This document shows, in pieces, positions 1 through 8,944 of a stretch of DNA of 64,000 nucleotides; position 1 is the stretch's first letter, and every line of letters begins with the position of its first letter. The notes under the pieces are model-generated. The model had not been told where the DNA came from, did no database searches, and saw only the letters and a list, made by a program, of their open reading frames with translations. The stretch lies in NCBI RefSeq assembly GCF_036894955.1, contig NZ_CP145905.1, positions 1,185,501 through 1,249,500 on the forward strand, written 5' to 3'. This stretch comes from Paenibacillus sp. KS-LC4. GTDB lineage: Bacteria > Bacillota > Bacilli > Paenibacillales > Paenibacillaceae. A program made the position numbers and the translations under genes.

Positions 1-1
1 T

Positions 2-505
2 AATGCCGCGCTCGGCATGGAGCTGGCAGGAACGCCGAGGAAGGAAGCGCGCCAGCGGGTGCGGGAGCTGCTGCCTGATTTCGGCCTCGCCGAAACCGAG
101 GCAAAGTACCCGCATGAGCTGTCGGGCGGCATGCGTCAGCGGGTATCGTTTCTTCGTTCGCTGCTGGGCGGCGGCGAGCTCTTTTTGCTCGATGAGCCGT
201 TCAGCGCCCTTGATGCAATGACAAGAGTCAGCATGCAGGAATGGCTGCTGCAAATCTGGGAGCAGCATCGCAAGACGATTGTTTTTATTACCCATGACAT
301 AGATGAAGCACTGCTTCTGTCGGATCGGGTGCTGGTCGCTGCAAAGGCGCCCGTTGCCGAGCTGGTGGAATATCCGGTAGGACTTGCGCGTCCGCGCACC
401 TATGAGACGATGCTGAGCGAGCCATTCGTGGCGTTAAAACGCCAGCTGCTGGGGCATTTCGGGCACGCGCACACAGCGGCTAGCCTAGAGGGGGGAAGCC
501 GATGA
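2..505 (+). CDS. thiZ: ABC transporter ATP-binding protein, thiamine-precursor type, 5' truncated
   Basis: This is the C-terminal part of an ABC ATPase; the open frame runs in from the left edge, so the Walker A motif lies outside. Visible are the ABC signature (LSGGMRQRVSF), Walker B with the D-loop (LFLLDEPFSALDA) and the switch histidine (FITHDIDEA). It overlaps the permease start by 4 bases (ATGA), so the two are translationally coupled. The family energises import of HMP-like pyrimidines, nitrate, sulfonate or taurine. The thiamine assignment comes from the adjacent NMT1/THI5-like binding protein and six thiamine genes, not from the ATPase itself. The symbol is therefore contextual. Confidence 0.85.
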   Translation, partial: NAALGMELAGTPRKEARQRVRELLPDFGLAETEAKYPHELSGGMRQRVSFLRSLLGGGELFLLDEPFSALDAMTRVSMQEWLLQIWEQHRKTIVFITHDIDEALLLSDRVLVAAKAPVAELVEYPVGLARPRTYETMLSEPFVALKRQLLGHFGHAHTAASLEGGSR

Positions 506-1269
506 AGCGCTTGTTCAAGAAGCATATGCCTGCCCAGCTGTTCATCCTTCTGCTCGCAGTATTGTGGGAAGTGGGAACGCGAATATTCCAAATTCCCCAT
601 TATATTATTCCTAGGCTGTCCGATGTGCTCATCTCGATGGCGGATAACAGCGGGCTGCTGGCGCGGCATTTCGTCATCACGTTAGGAGAGGCGCTGCTCG
701 GGCTGGCGATTTCAATCGTGCTTGGCACGCTATCGGCGATCTGGATCGACAGCTCATCGCTGGCACGTAAAACGCTGTACCCGCTCGTTGTCGCCTCGCA
801 GACGATTCCAATTATTGCGTTATCGCCGATTATGGTCATGTGGTTCGGCTATGAAATCGGCAGCAAAATCGCCGTTGTCATGCTGTTCACCTTTTTTCCC
901 ATTGCGATGAATACGGCGGACGGCTTCCGCTCGGCGGACCCGGATATCGGGGAGCTGCTGCGGACGATGGGAGCAAGCAAGCGCGAGCTGTTTCTCAAGT
1001 GGAAAATTCCTTCGGCGCTGCCGGAGTTTTTCACGGGGCTGAAAATGGCAGCGGCGATCAGCGTCGGCGGCGCTACGCTTGGCGAATGGCTGGGCGGCGA
1101 AGCGGGCCTTGGCATGTACACGAAGCGGGCGGCGAATATGCTGCGCGGCGAAAGTGTTTTTTCTGGCGTGCTGCTGCTGTCAGCGATGGGCATTCTACTA
1201 TTTTTAGCCGTGTTGGCGGTTGAACGAATCTGTCTGTCTTATAGAAGAGAATCGAAGGTAGGCCAGTAG
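502..1269 (+). CDS. thiX: ABC transporter permease, thiamine-precursor type
   Basis: A 255-residue integral membrane permease of the BPD_transp_1 type, with hydrophobic helices from about residue 10 to the C-terminus. The EAA-like cytoplasmic loop near residues 150-175 (ELLRTMGASKRELFLKWKIP) is where the ATPase docks. The start is the ATG inside the ATGA overlap with the upstream ATPase, preceded by a GGGGGAAG ribosome site. It should form the channel for a pyrimidine thiamine precursor with the flanking ATPase and lipoprotein. The permease family also covers sulfonate and nitrate importers, so the substrate is inferred from the operon. Confidence 0.85.
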   Translation: MKRLFKKHMPAQLFILLLAVLWEVGTRIFQIPHYIIPRLSDVLISMADNSGLLARHFVITLGEALLGLAISIVLGTLSAIWIDSSSLARKTLYPLVVASQTIPIIALSPIMVMWFGYEIGSKIAVVMLFTFFPIAMNTADGFRSADPDIGELLRTMGASKRELFLKWKIPSALPEFFTGLKMAAAISVGGATLGEWLGGEAGLGMYTKRAANMLRGESVFSGVLLLSAMGILLFLAVLAVERICLSYRRESKVGQ

Positions 1270-1353
1270 TGGCCCCAAGGCTATAGCAGAGTACCGCTCA
1301 AGCTTTATCGCCTTTTATAAACTAAAATTGAACGAGAAAGAGGTAAGCTGTTT

Positions 1354-2406
1354 ATGCGCAAGGTGTATGAAGGAAATCATCATGATACGAAAAATAAAGC
1401 TTCCAAATGGAAACGCAGCTCTTGGATCGCAGCATGTCTGGCTTTGATGCTAGCCATTATGGCGGGCTGCTCCTCGGATAACAAAAACACAGCAAATGGC
1501 GCCGAAGGCGCGCAGGAGCTGACGGTGCTGCTCGACTGGTATCCGAATGCGGTGCATACCTTCTTGTATGCGGCGGAGGAGCAGGGCTACTTCAAGGAAG
1601 CGGGCCTAAATGTGAAGCTGCAGGTGCCGGCCGATACGAATGATGCGCTTAAGCTGGTTGCAACTGGCAAAGCGGATCTGGCGATCAGCTATCAAATGCA
1701 GGTAGCGGTTGCCCGCGCAGAGGACATTCCGATTGTATCGGTTGCTTCGCTTGTGCGTCATCCGCTGAACCAGCTGTTCGTGCTAGAATCGTCTGGCGTG
1801 AAGACGCCAAAGGATTTGGTCGGCAAAAAAATCGGCTATCCGTCGATTCCGCTCGATGAAGCCTACGTAAATACGATGGTGAAAACCGATGGCGGCGATC
1901 CATCAGGGCTGAACTACGTCGATGTAGGCTGGGATCTGATTCCGGCGATGACGACGAAGAAGGTCGATGCCATTATCGGAGGTTACGTGAACCACGAGAA
2001 GCTGCTGCTGGAGAAGGAAGGCGTGAAGCTCATTGCGCTTAACCCTGCCGACTATGGCGTACCAGATTATTACGAGCTTGTAATGACAGCGAGCGAGGAA
2101 GGCGTTGCCAGCAAAAGCGAAGTATACAAGAAATTCATTGCTGCGGCGGCCAAAGGTCAGCAATATACGGCGAGCCATCCGGATGAGGCGCTGAAGGTGC
2201 TGCTCGACAAGCAAAATGCGGATTATCCGCTTGATGCCGAAATCGAGAAGCAAAGCCTGCATGTGCTGCTGCCGCTCATGGATGCCGGCTCCGAAGCTTT
2301 TGGCAGCCAATCGGCGGAAAATTGGAGCAATGTCATTTCATGGTTGAAGGAGCATGGCCAGCTCACGAAAGATATCAAGGCTGAGGATGCATTCCGCAAC
2401 CTATAA
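1354..2406 (+). CDS. thiY: NMT1/THI5-like substrate-binding lipoprotein
   Basis: A 350-residue binding protein with a lipoprotein signal: a charged N-terminus, a hydrophobic stretch and the lipobox IMAGC near residue 36. The mature part carries the NMT1/THI5 fold signatures LLDWYPNAVHTFLYAA, GKADLAISY and a GYVNHE segment, typical of proteins that bind formylaminopyrimidine or HMP-like thiamine precursors outside the membrane. An AAAGAGGT ribosome site precedes the ATG. It lies 84 bases after the permease and 20 bases before thiF, so it is probably in the same transcript. The exact ligand (HMP, FAMP or a relative) cannot be told from sequence. Confidence 0.85.
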   Translation: MRKVYEGNHHDTKNKASKWKRSSWIAACLALMLAIMAGCSSDNKNTANGAEGAQELTVLLDWYPNAVHTFLYAAEEQGYFKEAGLNVKLQVPADTNDALKLVATGKADLAISYQMQVAVARAEDIPIVSVASLVRHPLNQLFVLESSGVKTPKDLVGKKIGYPSIPLDEAYVNTMVKTDGGDPSGLNYVDVGWDLIPAMTTKKVDAIIGGYVNHEKLLLEKEGVKLIALNPADYGVPDYYELVMTASEEGVASKSEVYKKFIAAAAKGQQYTASHPDEALKVLLDKQNADYPLDAEIEKQSLHVLLPLMDAGSEAFGSQSAENWSNVISWLKEHGQLTKDIKAEDAFRNL

Positions 2407-2426
2407 TAGTGGAGGGAATACGGCGT

Positions 2427-3440
2427 ATGGACGAACGTTATTCAAGACAGATGTTGTTTGCGCCAATTGGTGAAGCAGGGCAGCGCAAGCTAAGCGAGAG
2501 CGCCGTGCTTATTATAGGAATGGGAGCGCTCGGCACCGTTCTGGCCAATCATATGGTCAGAGCGGGGGTCGGGCTCGTCCGTTTCGTTGATCGTGATTAT
2601 GTGGAGCGGAGCAATCTCCAGCGGCAGATGCTTTACGACGAAGAGGATGTCGAGCATGGCTATCCGAAGGCAGTCGCCGCCGAGAGGAAGCTGCGCAAAA
2701 TCAATTCCGATATTAAAATCGAAGCGATTGTTGCTGACGTCACCGTTCAAAATATCGACGCTTTGCTGATGGATATCGACCTTGTGCTCGATGGGACGGA
2801 TAATTTCCAGACGCGTTTTCTGCTTAATGATGCTTGCTTCCGCAGCGGTATTCCGTTTACCTATGGCGGAGCGGTTAGCTCGCGGGGCATGAGTGCTATT
2901 CTTGTGCCGGGCGCTACGCCGTGTCTGCGCTGCTTTATTCAATCAGCCGATGCGGGCGGGCAGACCTGCGATATGATCGGCGTGATTTCGCCGGTGGTGG
3001 ATATAGTCGCTTCCTATCAGGCGGTAGAGGCGCTTAAATATTTGGTCGGTGCCACGGATAAAAGAAGAAACAGCTTGATGACCTTTGACTTATGGCAAAA
3101 TCATTCGTTCGAGATGAAGCTGGGCGAGCCTGCGAAGCAGTGTCCTTGCTGTCAGCTGAAGCAGTATCCGGCTTTGCAGGCGGGAGAGCAGGATGCGGCA
3201 GTCTCGCTATGCGGACGCAGCACCGTGCAAATCTCTGGCGGCGCTCCGCTTAATTTGGAGCAGTGGCGGCATAGGCTGGAGCCGATTGCAGTGGAGCTTA
3301 CGCATAACGCTTATTTGCTGAAAGCCGGGCTGCCGGAAGGTGAGCGGCTCGTGCTGTTCCCCGATGGTCGTGTGCTTGTGCAGGGGACGGAGGATATGGT
3401 TCGTGCCAAAACCTTATATGCCCGTTATATCGGAAACTAA
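2427..3440 (+). CDS. thiF: ThiF/MoeB-family adenylyltransferase
   Basis: A 337-residue E1-like enzyme that adenylates the C-terminal Gly-Gly of ThiS so that it can be loaded with sulfur for thiazole synthesis. Seen are the nucleotide-binding glycine motif (IIGMGALGTVLANHM) near residue 30, the DRDYVERSNLQRQ segment, DGTDNFQTRFLLND, and two CxxC-type pairs (CLRC and CPCC) that bind structural zinc. The ATG at 2427 is chosen over the in-frame GTG at 2409 because the GGAGGG ribosome site lies between them. A C-terminal tail of about 70 residues follows the second zinc pair. MoeB or HesA relatives are the alternative, but the thiS neighbour favours ThiF. Confidence 0.9.
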   Translation: MDERYSRQMLFAPIGEAGQRKLSESAVLIIGMGALGTVLANHMVRAGVGLVRFVDRDYVERSNLQRQMLYDEEDVEHGYPKAVAAERKLRKINSDIKIEAIVADVTVQNIDALLMDIDLVLDGTDNFQTRFLLNDACFRSGIPFTYGGAVSSRGMSAILVPGATPCLRCFIQSADAGGQTCDMIGVISPVVDIVASYQAVEALKYLVGATDKRRNSLMTFDLWQNHSFEMKLGEPAKQCPCCQLKQYPALQAGEQDAAVSLCGRSTVQISGGAPLNLEQWRHRLEPIAVELTHNAYLLKAGLPEGERLVLFPDGRVLVQGTEDMVRAKTLYARYIGN

Positions 3441-3515
3441 TAGCTTAGGAGCTGCGAGGTAATGAGCGGTACTTTATTTCGTCGCAGCCTATAGCCGCGA
3501 AGGGATTGTGTGAAT

Positions 3516-4145
3516 ATGAAGGATTTTCGTTTATATGCGATTACGGGCGAGGAATTTCATCCGGGCCGCGAGTTGATCGAGGTAATGGAGGAGGCGATTT
3601 ATGGCGGCGTTGACATCATCCAACTGCGCGACAAATCGGGCGACAAGCCAGCCATTTTGGAAAAAGCGCGGGCGCTCCGCGAGCTGACCCGCAAGCACGG
3701 CATAACCTTTATCGTTAATGACTACATTGATATTGCGCTGGAGGTGGATGCGGACGGCATTCATCTCGGACAGGGTGATGTGCCGCTGGTGGAGGCACGC
3801 AAGCTCGTAGGCGATAAAATCATCGGCATTTCCACACACGCCATTGAAGAGGCGCTGCTTGCCGAGGAGCAAGGTGCTGACTACATCGGCGTCGGTCCCG
3901 TATTTCCAACGAAGACGAAGGTCGACGTTGTTGATCCGGTTACGGTTGAATACGTACGTGAGGTAGCGGCTAAGGTGAAAATTCCATTTGTCGCAATCGG
4001 CGGCATTAAGCTGCGCAATGTGGATGAAGTTCTTGCAGCTGGCGCGACGCGTATTTGCGCGGTTAGCGAAATTGTCGGCAGCAGCGATATTTCCGGCACC
4101 TGCCGCTCTTTTCTCGACAAGCTGGATAAATGGGGAGAGTCGTAA
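3516..4145 (+). CDS. thiE: thiamine-phosphate synthase
   Basis: A 209-residue TIM-barrel enzyme that joins HMP-pyrophosphate and thiazole phosphate to give thiamine monophosphate. Diagnostic stretches are IIQLRDKSGD, FIVNDYIDIAL, ADGIHLGQGDVP, GADYIGVGPVFPTKTK and the phosphate-binding VAIGGI loop. In Bacillus subtilis this operon position is held by the related TenI tautomerase, but the intact ND, HLGQ and GPVFPT motifs fit ThiE better. The ATG at 3516 is preferred to the GTG at 3510 because GAAGGGA at 3499-3505 is 10 bases upstream. The stop TAA overlaps the thiS ATG by one base. Confidence 0.88.
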   Translation: MKDFRLYAITGEEFHPGRELIEVMEEAIYGGVDIIQLRDKSGDKPAILEKARALRELTRKHGITFIVNDYIDIALEVDADGIHLGQGDVPLVEARKLVGDKIIGISTHAIEEALLAEEQGADYIGVGPVFPTKTKVDVVDPVTVEYVREVAAKVKIPFVAIGGIKLRNVDEVLAAGATRICAVSEIVGSSDISGTCRSFLDKLDKWGES

Positions 4146-4342
4146 TGGAACTAGTCATTAATGGTGTAAAGCAGGAGCTGGCAGCGAGGACGATTGAAGA
4201 GATCATTGTCCATTTTGGCCTCGCGGGCAAGCCAGTTGTCGTTGAAGCGGACGGAGCGGTGCTGACCCAGGAGCAATGGGCAGTAACCGAGGTTCGCGAA
4301 GGCATGAGAATCGAGCTTGTGCATTTTGTAGGAGGAGGCTGA
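4145..4342 (+). CDS. thiS: sulfur carrier protein ThiS
   Basis: A 65-residue ubiquitin-like sulfur carrier ending in the obligatory Gly-Gly (VHFVGGG), which ThiF adenylates and which then delivers sulfur to ThiG. The fold signs are an initial MELVINGV strand, a conserved [11 protein letters not shown] segment and the EGMRIELV strand before the tail. The ATG overlaps the thiE stop (TAATG) and GGGGAGAG lies 6-8 bases upstream, so it is translationally coupled. An in-frame ATG five codons upstream has no matching ribosome site. Confidence 0.93.
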   Translation: MELVINGVKQELAARTIEEIIVHFGLAGKPVVVEADGAVLTQEQWAVTEVREGMRIELVHFVGGG

Positions 4343-4347
4343 AGCGA

Positions 4348-5127
4348 ATGAAACCGGATGTATGGCATATTGGCAATCATGAACTAACGTCCCGATTTTT
4401 TATCGGCACTGGGCTTTTCCCAAGCCCTTATGTACAGAAGGAGGCAATTGAGGCGTCAGGGGCCGAGGTGCTGACGTTCGCTATTCGCCGCATTAATCTG
4501 GAGGCGACCGAGGACGATTCGATTCTTCAGCATTTGCAAGGAAAGTCGTATCAATATTTGCCGAATACTTCAGGCGCAAGTACGGCGGAGGAAGCGGTGC
4601 GTATTGCACGTCTTGCGCGGGCTTCGGGTCTCAGCGACTGGATCAAGGTCGAAATTAGCGCCAATGAGCGCACGCTGCTGCCTGATCCGATTGAAACGCT
4701 GAGGGCAACGGAAATTCTCGTAAAAGAGGGCTTTACCGTTCTTCCATACACGTCGGATGATCCGGTTATTTGCAAGCGGCTGGAGGAAGCGGGCGCTGCG
4801 GCTGTTATGCCGGGAGCGGCTCCCATTGGCACGGGTCTTGGCATTTTGAACCCCTATAATTTGGGCCTTATTGTAGAGGAAGCGAAGGTTCCGATTATCG
4901 TTGATGCCGGACTTGGCTCGGTCAGCGATGTTGCGCAGGCGATGGAGCTTGGCGTGGCTGGCGTGCTGATGAACACACCGGTTGCGAAGGCGAAGGACCC
5001 GGCAGGCATGGCGCGGGCGATGAGGCTTGGCATCGAAGCTGGCCGTCTAGCTTATTTGTCCGGCCGCATTTCAAAGAAGCGCTATGCTTCGGCAAGCAGC
5101 GGTTACGAGGAGTTTAAGCTGAAATAG
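4348..5127 (+). CDS. thiG: thiazole synthase ThiG
   Basis: A 259-residue TIM-barrel enzyme that makes the thiazole phosphate from DXP, dehydroglycine and ThiS thiocarboxylate. Strong signatures are [12 protein letters not shown] at the N-terminus, [32 protein letters not shown], a PIGTGLGI loop and [21 protein letters not shown]. The catalytic lysine is expected in WIKVEI, near residue 96. The ATG at 4348 sits 8 bases after GGAGGAGG, which overlaps the end of thiS; the frame is open further upstream, but that part overlaps thiS and has no ribosome site. Length is normal for the family. Confidence 0.95.
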   Translation: MKPDVWHIGNHELTSRFFIGTGLFPSPYVQKEAIEASGAEVLTFAIRRINLEATEDDSILQHLQGKSYQYLPNTSGASTAEEAVRIARLARASGLSDWIKVEISANERTLLPDPIETLRATEILVKEGFTVLPYTSDDPVICKRLEEAGAAAVMPGAAPIGTGLGILNPYNLGLIVEEAKVPIIVDAGLGSVSDVAQAMELGVAGVLMNTPVAKAKDPAGMARAMRLGIEAGRLAYLSGRISKKRYASASSGYEEFKLK

Positions 5128-5160
5128 CCGCATCATTCAACAAGGAAAGCTGGTTAGGAC

Positions 5161-6270
5161 ATGGGAGAACGAATTGTAATCATGGGCGGCGGCATTATCG
5201 GCTTATCCTGTGCGTTCGAGCTGCGCAGCCGCGGCCATCAGGTGTCGGTGCTGGAAATTGGCAGCTGCGGCGGACAAGCCTCTGGAGCGGCTGCGGGGAT
5301 GCTGGCTCCTTTTTCGGAAAATGTAGAGGGGCCGGATGATTTTTTTCGCTTATGTGCGCAGAGCTTGCGGCTTTATCCTTCGTTTACAGATCGCGTGAAG
5401 CAGGTTTCGGGTGTGCCTTTCGAATATACCGAATCAGGAAGCATGTATATCGCTTACCATGATGCAGATATTTTGGCGCTTGAAGGCAGGCTGCGCTGGC
5501 AGCGGGAGTATGGCTCGTCGGGCAGCCTGCTTGAAGGCGGCGATGTGTTTCGGCTGGAGCCGAAGCTGTCAGGCAAGGTGCGGGCAGCGCTGCATACGCC
5601 GGAGGAAAGCCATCTGTATGCGCCGCATTATGTTAAGGCGCTGGAGGATGCCTGCCGCTTGATGGACGTTCACATTCATGAGCACCTGGAGCGGGTTGCG
5701 ATTAAGGAATGGCAGAGCTCGGTCGTGCTGGAAGCAGCGGACGGGCGTGTTTTTGAAGGGGAGCGGCTCGTTGTATGCTCGGGAGCTTGGGCGCAGCAGC
5801 TGGAAGCTGCATTTGGTCTTCGCATTCCGGTCTATCCGATTCGCGGACAAATTTGCGCTTACATGACGGAGGAGAAGCCCGTTCATCATATGGTGTTTTG
5901 CAATCAAGGCTATCTCGTGGCAAAGGAAAATAATACGCTCGTATGCGGCGCCTCTGAGGATGTAGCTGGATTCGAGACGACCGTTACGGAGAAGGGCATT
6001 GAACGCCTGCGAAAATGGAACAAGCAAGCTTTTCCGTTTCTCGAAGCATGGACGCCATTCCATACATGGGCGGGTCTTCGTCCATCCACGCAGGATGGTT
6101 TTCCGCTGCTTGGTTCGCTCGCGCAATCGGGCCGCGTCGTGATGGCGGTGGGGCATTACCGCAATGGGATTTTGCTTAGTCCGATTACAGCACAGCTCGC
6201 GGCTGATAGCGTAGAAGGCAAGAAGCTGCCGGAGTTCATGCGGGCATTCGCTCCTGAGCGTTTCAGCTAG
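5161..6270 (+). CDS. thiO: glycine oxidase ThiO
   Basis: A 369-residue FAD-dependent amine oxidase of the DAO family that oxidises glycine to dehydroglycine, the nitrogen and carbon donor for ThiG in aerobic Bacillus-type thiazole synthesis. The N-terminal dinucleotide motif (IVIMGGGIIGLSCAFEL) and acidic strand end (VSVLE) bind FAD. The C-terminal WAGLRPSTQDGFPLLG segment, with the substrate-binding arginine, is typical of ThiO. It follows thiG by 33 bases with AAGGAAAG upstream of the ATG. Use of ThiO rather than the radical enzyme ThiH fits an oxygen-using organism. Confidence 0.92.
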   Translation: MGERIVIMGGGIIGLSCAFELRSRGHQVSVLEIGSCGGQASGAAAGMLAPFSENVEGPDDFFRLCAQSLRLYPSFTDRVKQVSGVPFEYTESGSMYIAYHDADILALEGRLRWQREYGSSGSLLEGGDVFRLEPKLSGKVRAALHTPEESHLYAPHYVKALEDACRLMDVHIHEHLERVAIKEWQSSVVLEAADGRVFEGERLVVCSGAWAQQLEAAFGLRIPVYPIRGQICAYMTEEKPVHHMVFCNQGYLVAKENNTLVCGASEDVAGFETTVTEKGIERLRKWNKQAFPFLEAWTPFHTWAGLRPSTQDGFPLLGSLAQSGRVVMAVGHYRNGILLSPITAQLAADSVEGKKLPEFMRAFAPERFS

Positions 6271-6376
6271 GCAGAGCTAGGCTTATATTTCTCGGAGTGA
6301 AGCGCGCCGCCCAAGGGTGGCGACAGCCGTTTCACCTTGGTACGGCATTTGATGGAGAAGGGGGCGTAAGCAAAAA

Positions 6377-7225
6377 ATGAGCGTACAAGAGAATGGGCAG
6401 GCACCACGCAGCGTCCCGACTGCTTTGACGATTGCGGGCTCGGACAGCGGCGGCGGGGCAGGCATTCAAGCGGATATCAAAACGTTTCAGGAGCTTGGCG
6501 TATTCGGCATGTCTGCGGTGACCGCGATTACTGCGCAAAATACATTTGGCGTGCAGGGCGTATTTCCGCTTAGCGTGGAGGCCGTTGTGCAGCAAATGCA
6601 TTCGGTCGGCTCGGATATTGGCGTCGATGCGCTGAAGACGGGCATGCTGTTTAATAGCGAGATTATTACGGCTGTTGCCGCAACGATTGCCGAGCTTGGC
6701 TGGAAAAATGTTGTCGTCGACCCGGTTATGATTGCTAAGGGCGGAGCCTCGCTGCTGCAAGAGGAAGCTATTCGGGCAATGACGGACAAGCTGCTGCCTG
6801 TAACGACAGTGATTACGCCGAATATGCCGGAAGCGGAGAAGCTGACGGGCATAACAATTGCCACGGCGGACGATAAGCGGGAAGCGGCGAAACGGCTTGC
6901 TGGATATGGTGCGGATTACGTCATCATTAAGGGCGGTCACGATACGGGCGCGGAAGCTATCGACCTGCTGTATGATGGCAGAGGCTTTACCGAGCTGGCA
7001 GGCCGGCGAGTTGCAACGGCTCGCACGCATGGCACGGGCTGCACCTTTTCGGCGGCGCTTGCGGCGGGACTTGCCGAGGGGCTTGATATGGAAGCTGCGA
7101 TGCGTCAGGCGAAAGCATTTATTCAAGCGGCTATCGAGGACGGCATTCAAATTGGCGGCGGACATGGACCGACGAACCACTGGGCGTACCAGCGCAGCAA
7201 GCGGGCATTGCAAGCTCCACTCTAG
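6377..7225 (+). CDS. thiD: HMP/HMP-phosphate kinase ThiD
   Basis: A 282-residue ribokinase-fold enzyme that phosphorylates hydroxymethylpyrimidine twice, giving the pyrimidine substrate for ThiE. Clear motifs are ALTIAGSDSGGGAGIQAD, MSAVTAITAQNT, the VDPVMIAKGG strand, TPNMPEAE, and the anion-hole and catalytic motif THGTGCTFSAA near residue 218. It is the last gene of the operon, 106 bases after thiO, and is followed within 5 bases by a strong hairpin terminator. Together with the importer at the start of the operon it suggests salvage of the pyrimidine half; no thiC lies in this window. Confidence 0.94.
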   Translation: MSVQENGQAPRSVPTALTIAGSDSGGGAGIQADIKTFQELGVFGMSAVTAITAQNTFGVQGVFPLSVEAVVQQMHSVGSDIGVDALKTGMLFNSEIITAVAATIAELGWKNVVVDPVMIAKGGASLLQEEAIRAMTDKLLPVTTVITPNMPEAEKLTGITIATADDKREAAKRLAGYGADYVIIKGGHDTGAEAIDLLYDGRGFTELAGRRVATARTHGTGCTFSAALAAGLAEGLDMEAAMRQAKAFIQAAIEDGIQIGGGHGPTNHWAYQRSKRALQAPL

Positions 7226-7228
7226 CAG

Positions 7229-7285
7229 AAAAAAGCTATGCCGCTTTCGGTTATTTAGTAACCGAAGGCGCGCATAGCTTTTTTT
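7229..7285 (+). terminator. rho-independent terminator of the thiamine operon
   Basis: AAAAGCTATG at 7231-7240 pairs with CATAGCTTTT at 7273-7282 around a second stem (CTTTCGGTTA / TAACCGAAG), ending in a run of seven T. The symmetric A and T tracts could also stop transcription from the right. Confidence 0.9.
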
Positions 7286-7334
7286 GAAATATAAGCATTT
7301 ATAAGTTTCACACTTATAAATGGGCTTATATTTC
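7286..7334. repeat. AT-rich long inverted repeat
   Basis: Left arm GAAATATAAGC plus ATTTATAAGT (7286-7306), a 5-base loop, and right arm ACTTATAAAT-gg-GCTTATATTTC (7312-7334). The arms match over 21 bp with one 2-base bulge. The structure starts exactly where the thiD terminator T-run ends. A 13-base piece of the right arm (GGCTTATATTTCT) recurs just after thiO at 6280-6292. Function unknown. Confidence 0.8.
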
Positions 7335-7427
7335 TAAGGCAAAGCTCTTCATCGCCATGGAAGGACGACGAAGTCGTTTTTGCTTGGCTCATATGTGCGA
7401 GCGTGTTGCTCTAGTTAAAGTCTAACA

Positions 7428-7664
7428 CTAAGTCCAGCCCCAGAAAAAACCGTCGCGGTCCCAGGCTGCCTTGCCGCCATGTCCTTTTTTGAACGCTTTT
7501 TTTACTTCCTTGTCAATTGACGTATTTCCTTGCTCATTCACGTAGATGAACTGCTCGCCAAAATGCTCTATAATATGGGCAACGGCCTTCTCCTGATGAA
7601 GAATGCCAGCAAACTTCAGCTCACCAAGCATCCAATCGGCTACATCCTGTGCGGTATGACTCAA
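7428..7664 (-). CDS. small conserved protein, DUF6953-like
   Basis: A 78-residue soluble protein beginning MSHTAQDVADWMLGELKFAG and ending in a Trp-rich tail (RDGFFWGWT). It reads from a TTG start with AGAGGAAG about 8 bases upstream. The pattern of an N-terminal AQ.VA.WML helix, a FGE.F.Y.NE.GN core and a K-rich, Trp-ending C-terminus resembles the DUF6953 family of Bacilli as remembered; this is not checked. No function is known. It stands alone, 69 bases downstream of the phzF-like gene on the same strand, and could be read through from it. Confidence 0.65.
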   Translation of the reverse strand: MSHTAQDVADWMLGELKFAGILHQEKAVAHIIEHFGEQFIYVNEQGNTSIDKEVKKAFKKGHGGKAAWDRDGFFWGWT

Positions 7665-7733
7665 TATATCTCTTCCTCTCTCATTCTCAGCTCTCGCCCA
7701 CTATTATAATCAACGGCAAAGCATATGCCAAAT

Positions 7734-8630
7734 TTACAGCAGGCTTATTTCCAAAGCATCCACATAAACGGCTGTGCCCGTCACTTCGATGAGTTGTTCA
7801 TCGTGCTGTTTAGTGACTGTAACCTGAACATGTCCGTCTCTCCCTATTTCATGACCCTGTTCGATGTACAGCTCAAGCTTATGCTGTGATTGATCAGCCA
7901 AATGCGCAGCATAATAGGCTCCCATTACGCCGGATGCTGTACCGGTAACAGGGTCTTCAATCGTGCCGGAGTACGGCGATGAAAAATGGCGGGCGTGCAT
8001 ATGAGCCTGTGGATAATACGTTTCTAAGCAAAAAGGATGCAAGGAAGCCCGCGGCATCTCCTGCAAAATATCGGGGAACACCTTATTATTCGGTTTCATA
8101 TGCTTGAAGGCTTCCAAACTTTTAATCGGAATTAACAGCGTCCATGTACCTGTGCTGCCATAAACAACGGGAAGCTTCGTCTCGATGTCAGCTTCCTGAA
8201 TGCCCATAGCAGAAGCAAGCTGTGCATAGGAGCCGTTAAAAGCACGGAACTGCGGAGCCGCCTGCGTCATTGTGATTTGAAGCTGCCCTTGTGCAGTCGT
8301 ATGCAGTCGGACAGGAAGCACGCCTGCTTTTGTCTCAATTGTTAGCTCTGTTTTATCGCCTAATAAACCTTTAGTTTTAAGCGCATAGATCGTTGCCATC
8401 GTGGCATGGCCGCAAAGATTGATTTCGTGGCCCGGTGTGAAGAAGCGAATTCGGATATCCGCTACAGCCGATGGCAGCGGGAAAGCGGTCTCATTAAAGC
8501 CAACCTGCTGAGCGACAGCTTGCATATCTTGTTCCGTCAGGTCGTTCCCTAATAAAACGACACCTGCCGGGTTTCCTTTTCCCGGAATAGGGCTAAAGGC
8601 ATCGTAATGATAGACGTTAATGCTAGGCAT
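7734..8630 (-). CDS. PhzF-family isomerase-like protein
   Basis: A 298-residue protein of the PhzF / diaminopimelate-epimerase fold. Visible signatures are [19 protein letters not shown] at the N-terminus, the conserved catalytic glutamate in VGFNETAF (about residue 46), [17 protein letters not shown], and the second-half motif [15 protein letters not shown]. These are the usual markers for PhzF-like isomerases. The true substrate of most members is unknown, and there is no phenazine gene cluster here, so no phenazine role is claimed. The ATG at 8630 is chosen because TGGAGGA lies 8 bases upstream; the frame runs a further 19 codons without a ribosome site. Confidence 0.85.
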   Translation of the reverse strand: MPSINVYHYDAFSPIPGKGNPAGVVLLGNDLTEQDMQAVAQQVGFNETAFPLPSAVADIRIRFFTPGHEINLCGHATMATIYALKTKGLLGDKTELTIETKAGVLPVRLHTTAQGQLQITMTQAAPQFRAFNGSYAQLASAMGIQEADIETKLPVVYGSTGTWTLLIPIKSLEAFKHMKPNNKVFPDILQEMPRASLHPFCLETYYPQAHMHARHFSSPYSGTIEDPVTGTASGVMGAYYAAHLADQSQHKLELYIEQGHEIGRDGHVQVTVTKQHDEQLIEVTGTAVYVDALEISLL

Positions 8631-8944
8631 ATTTTTATTCCTCCATCCTAAATAAGATTGCCGACAGTTGCCGACAGTCAGGGTCATTTGTTAAACCAGT
8701 TGAAGTAGACGTATTTGTCTGGTCGATGTCCAATCATTATAATTAAAAACTCTAACGTAGGCTATTCGTTCCTCATTAAATAGAACCCTTCTTTTATTAT
8801 GGAAGTTCAGGATAGACATGGTAATCGGTTATTTTAGGTTAATGCTTTGCCTCGTTGATTCCATTTTTGATTTTAGCCCCCCGTCAAAATTTGTCGAAAT
8901 GAGGGCGGAATCCCATCACACAATGACTTTTACTCAAAGATTAC

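Noticed and set aside
1270..1353. TPP riboswitch inside the thi operon
   Set aside because: No CTGAGA-type core or matching stems are seen here or in the other thi gaps; a riboswitch, if present, should lie to the left of the window.
6332..7213. 293-codon minus-strand frame opposite thiD
   Set aside because: Arg/His/Cys-rich shadow of a well-supported gene; no start signal.
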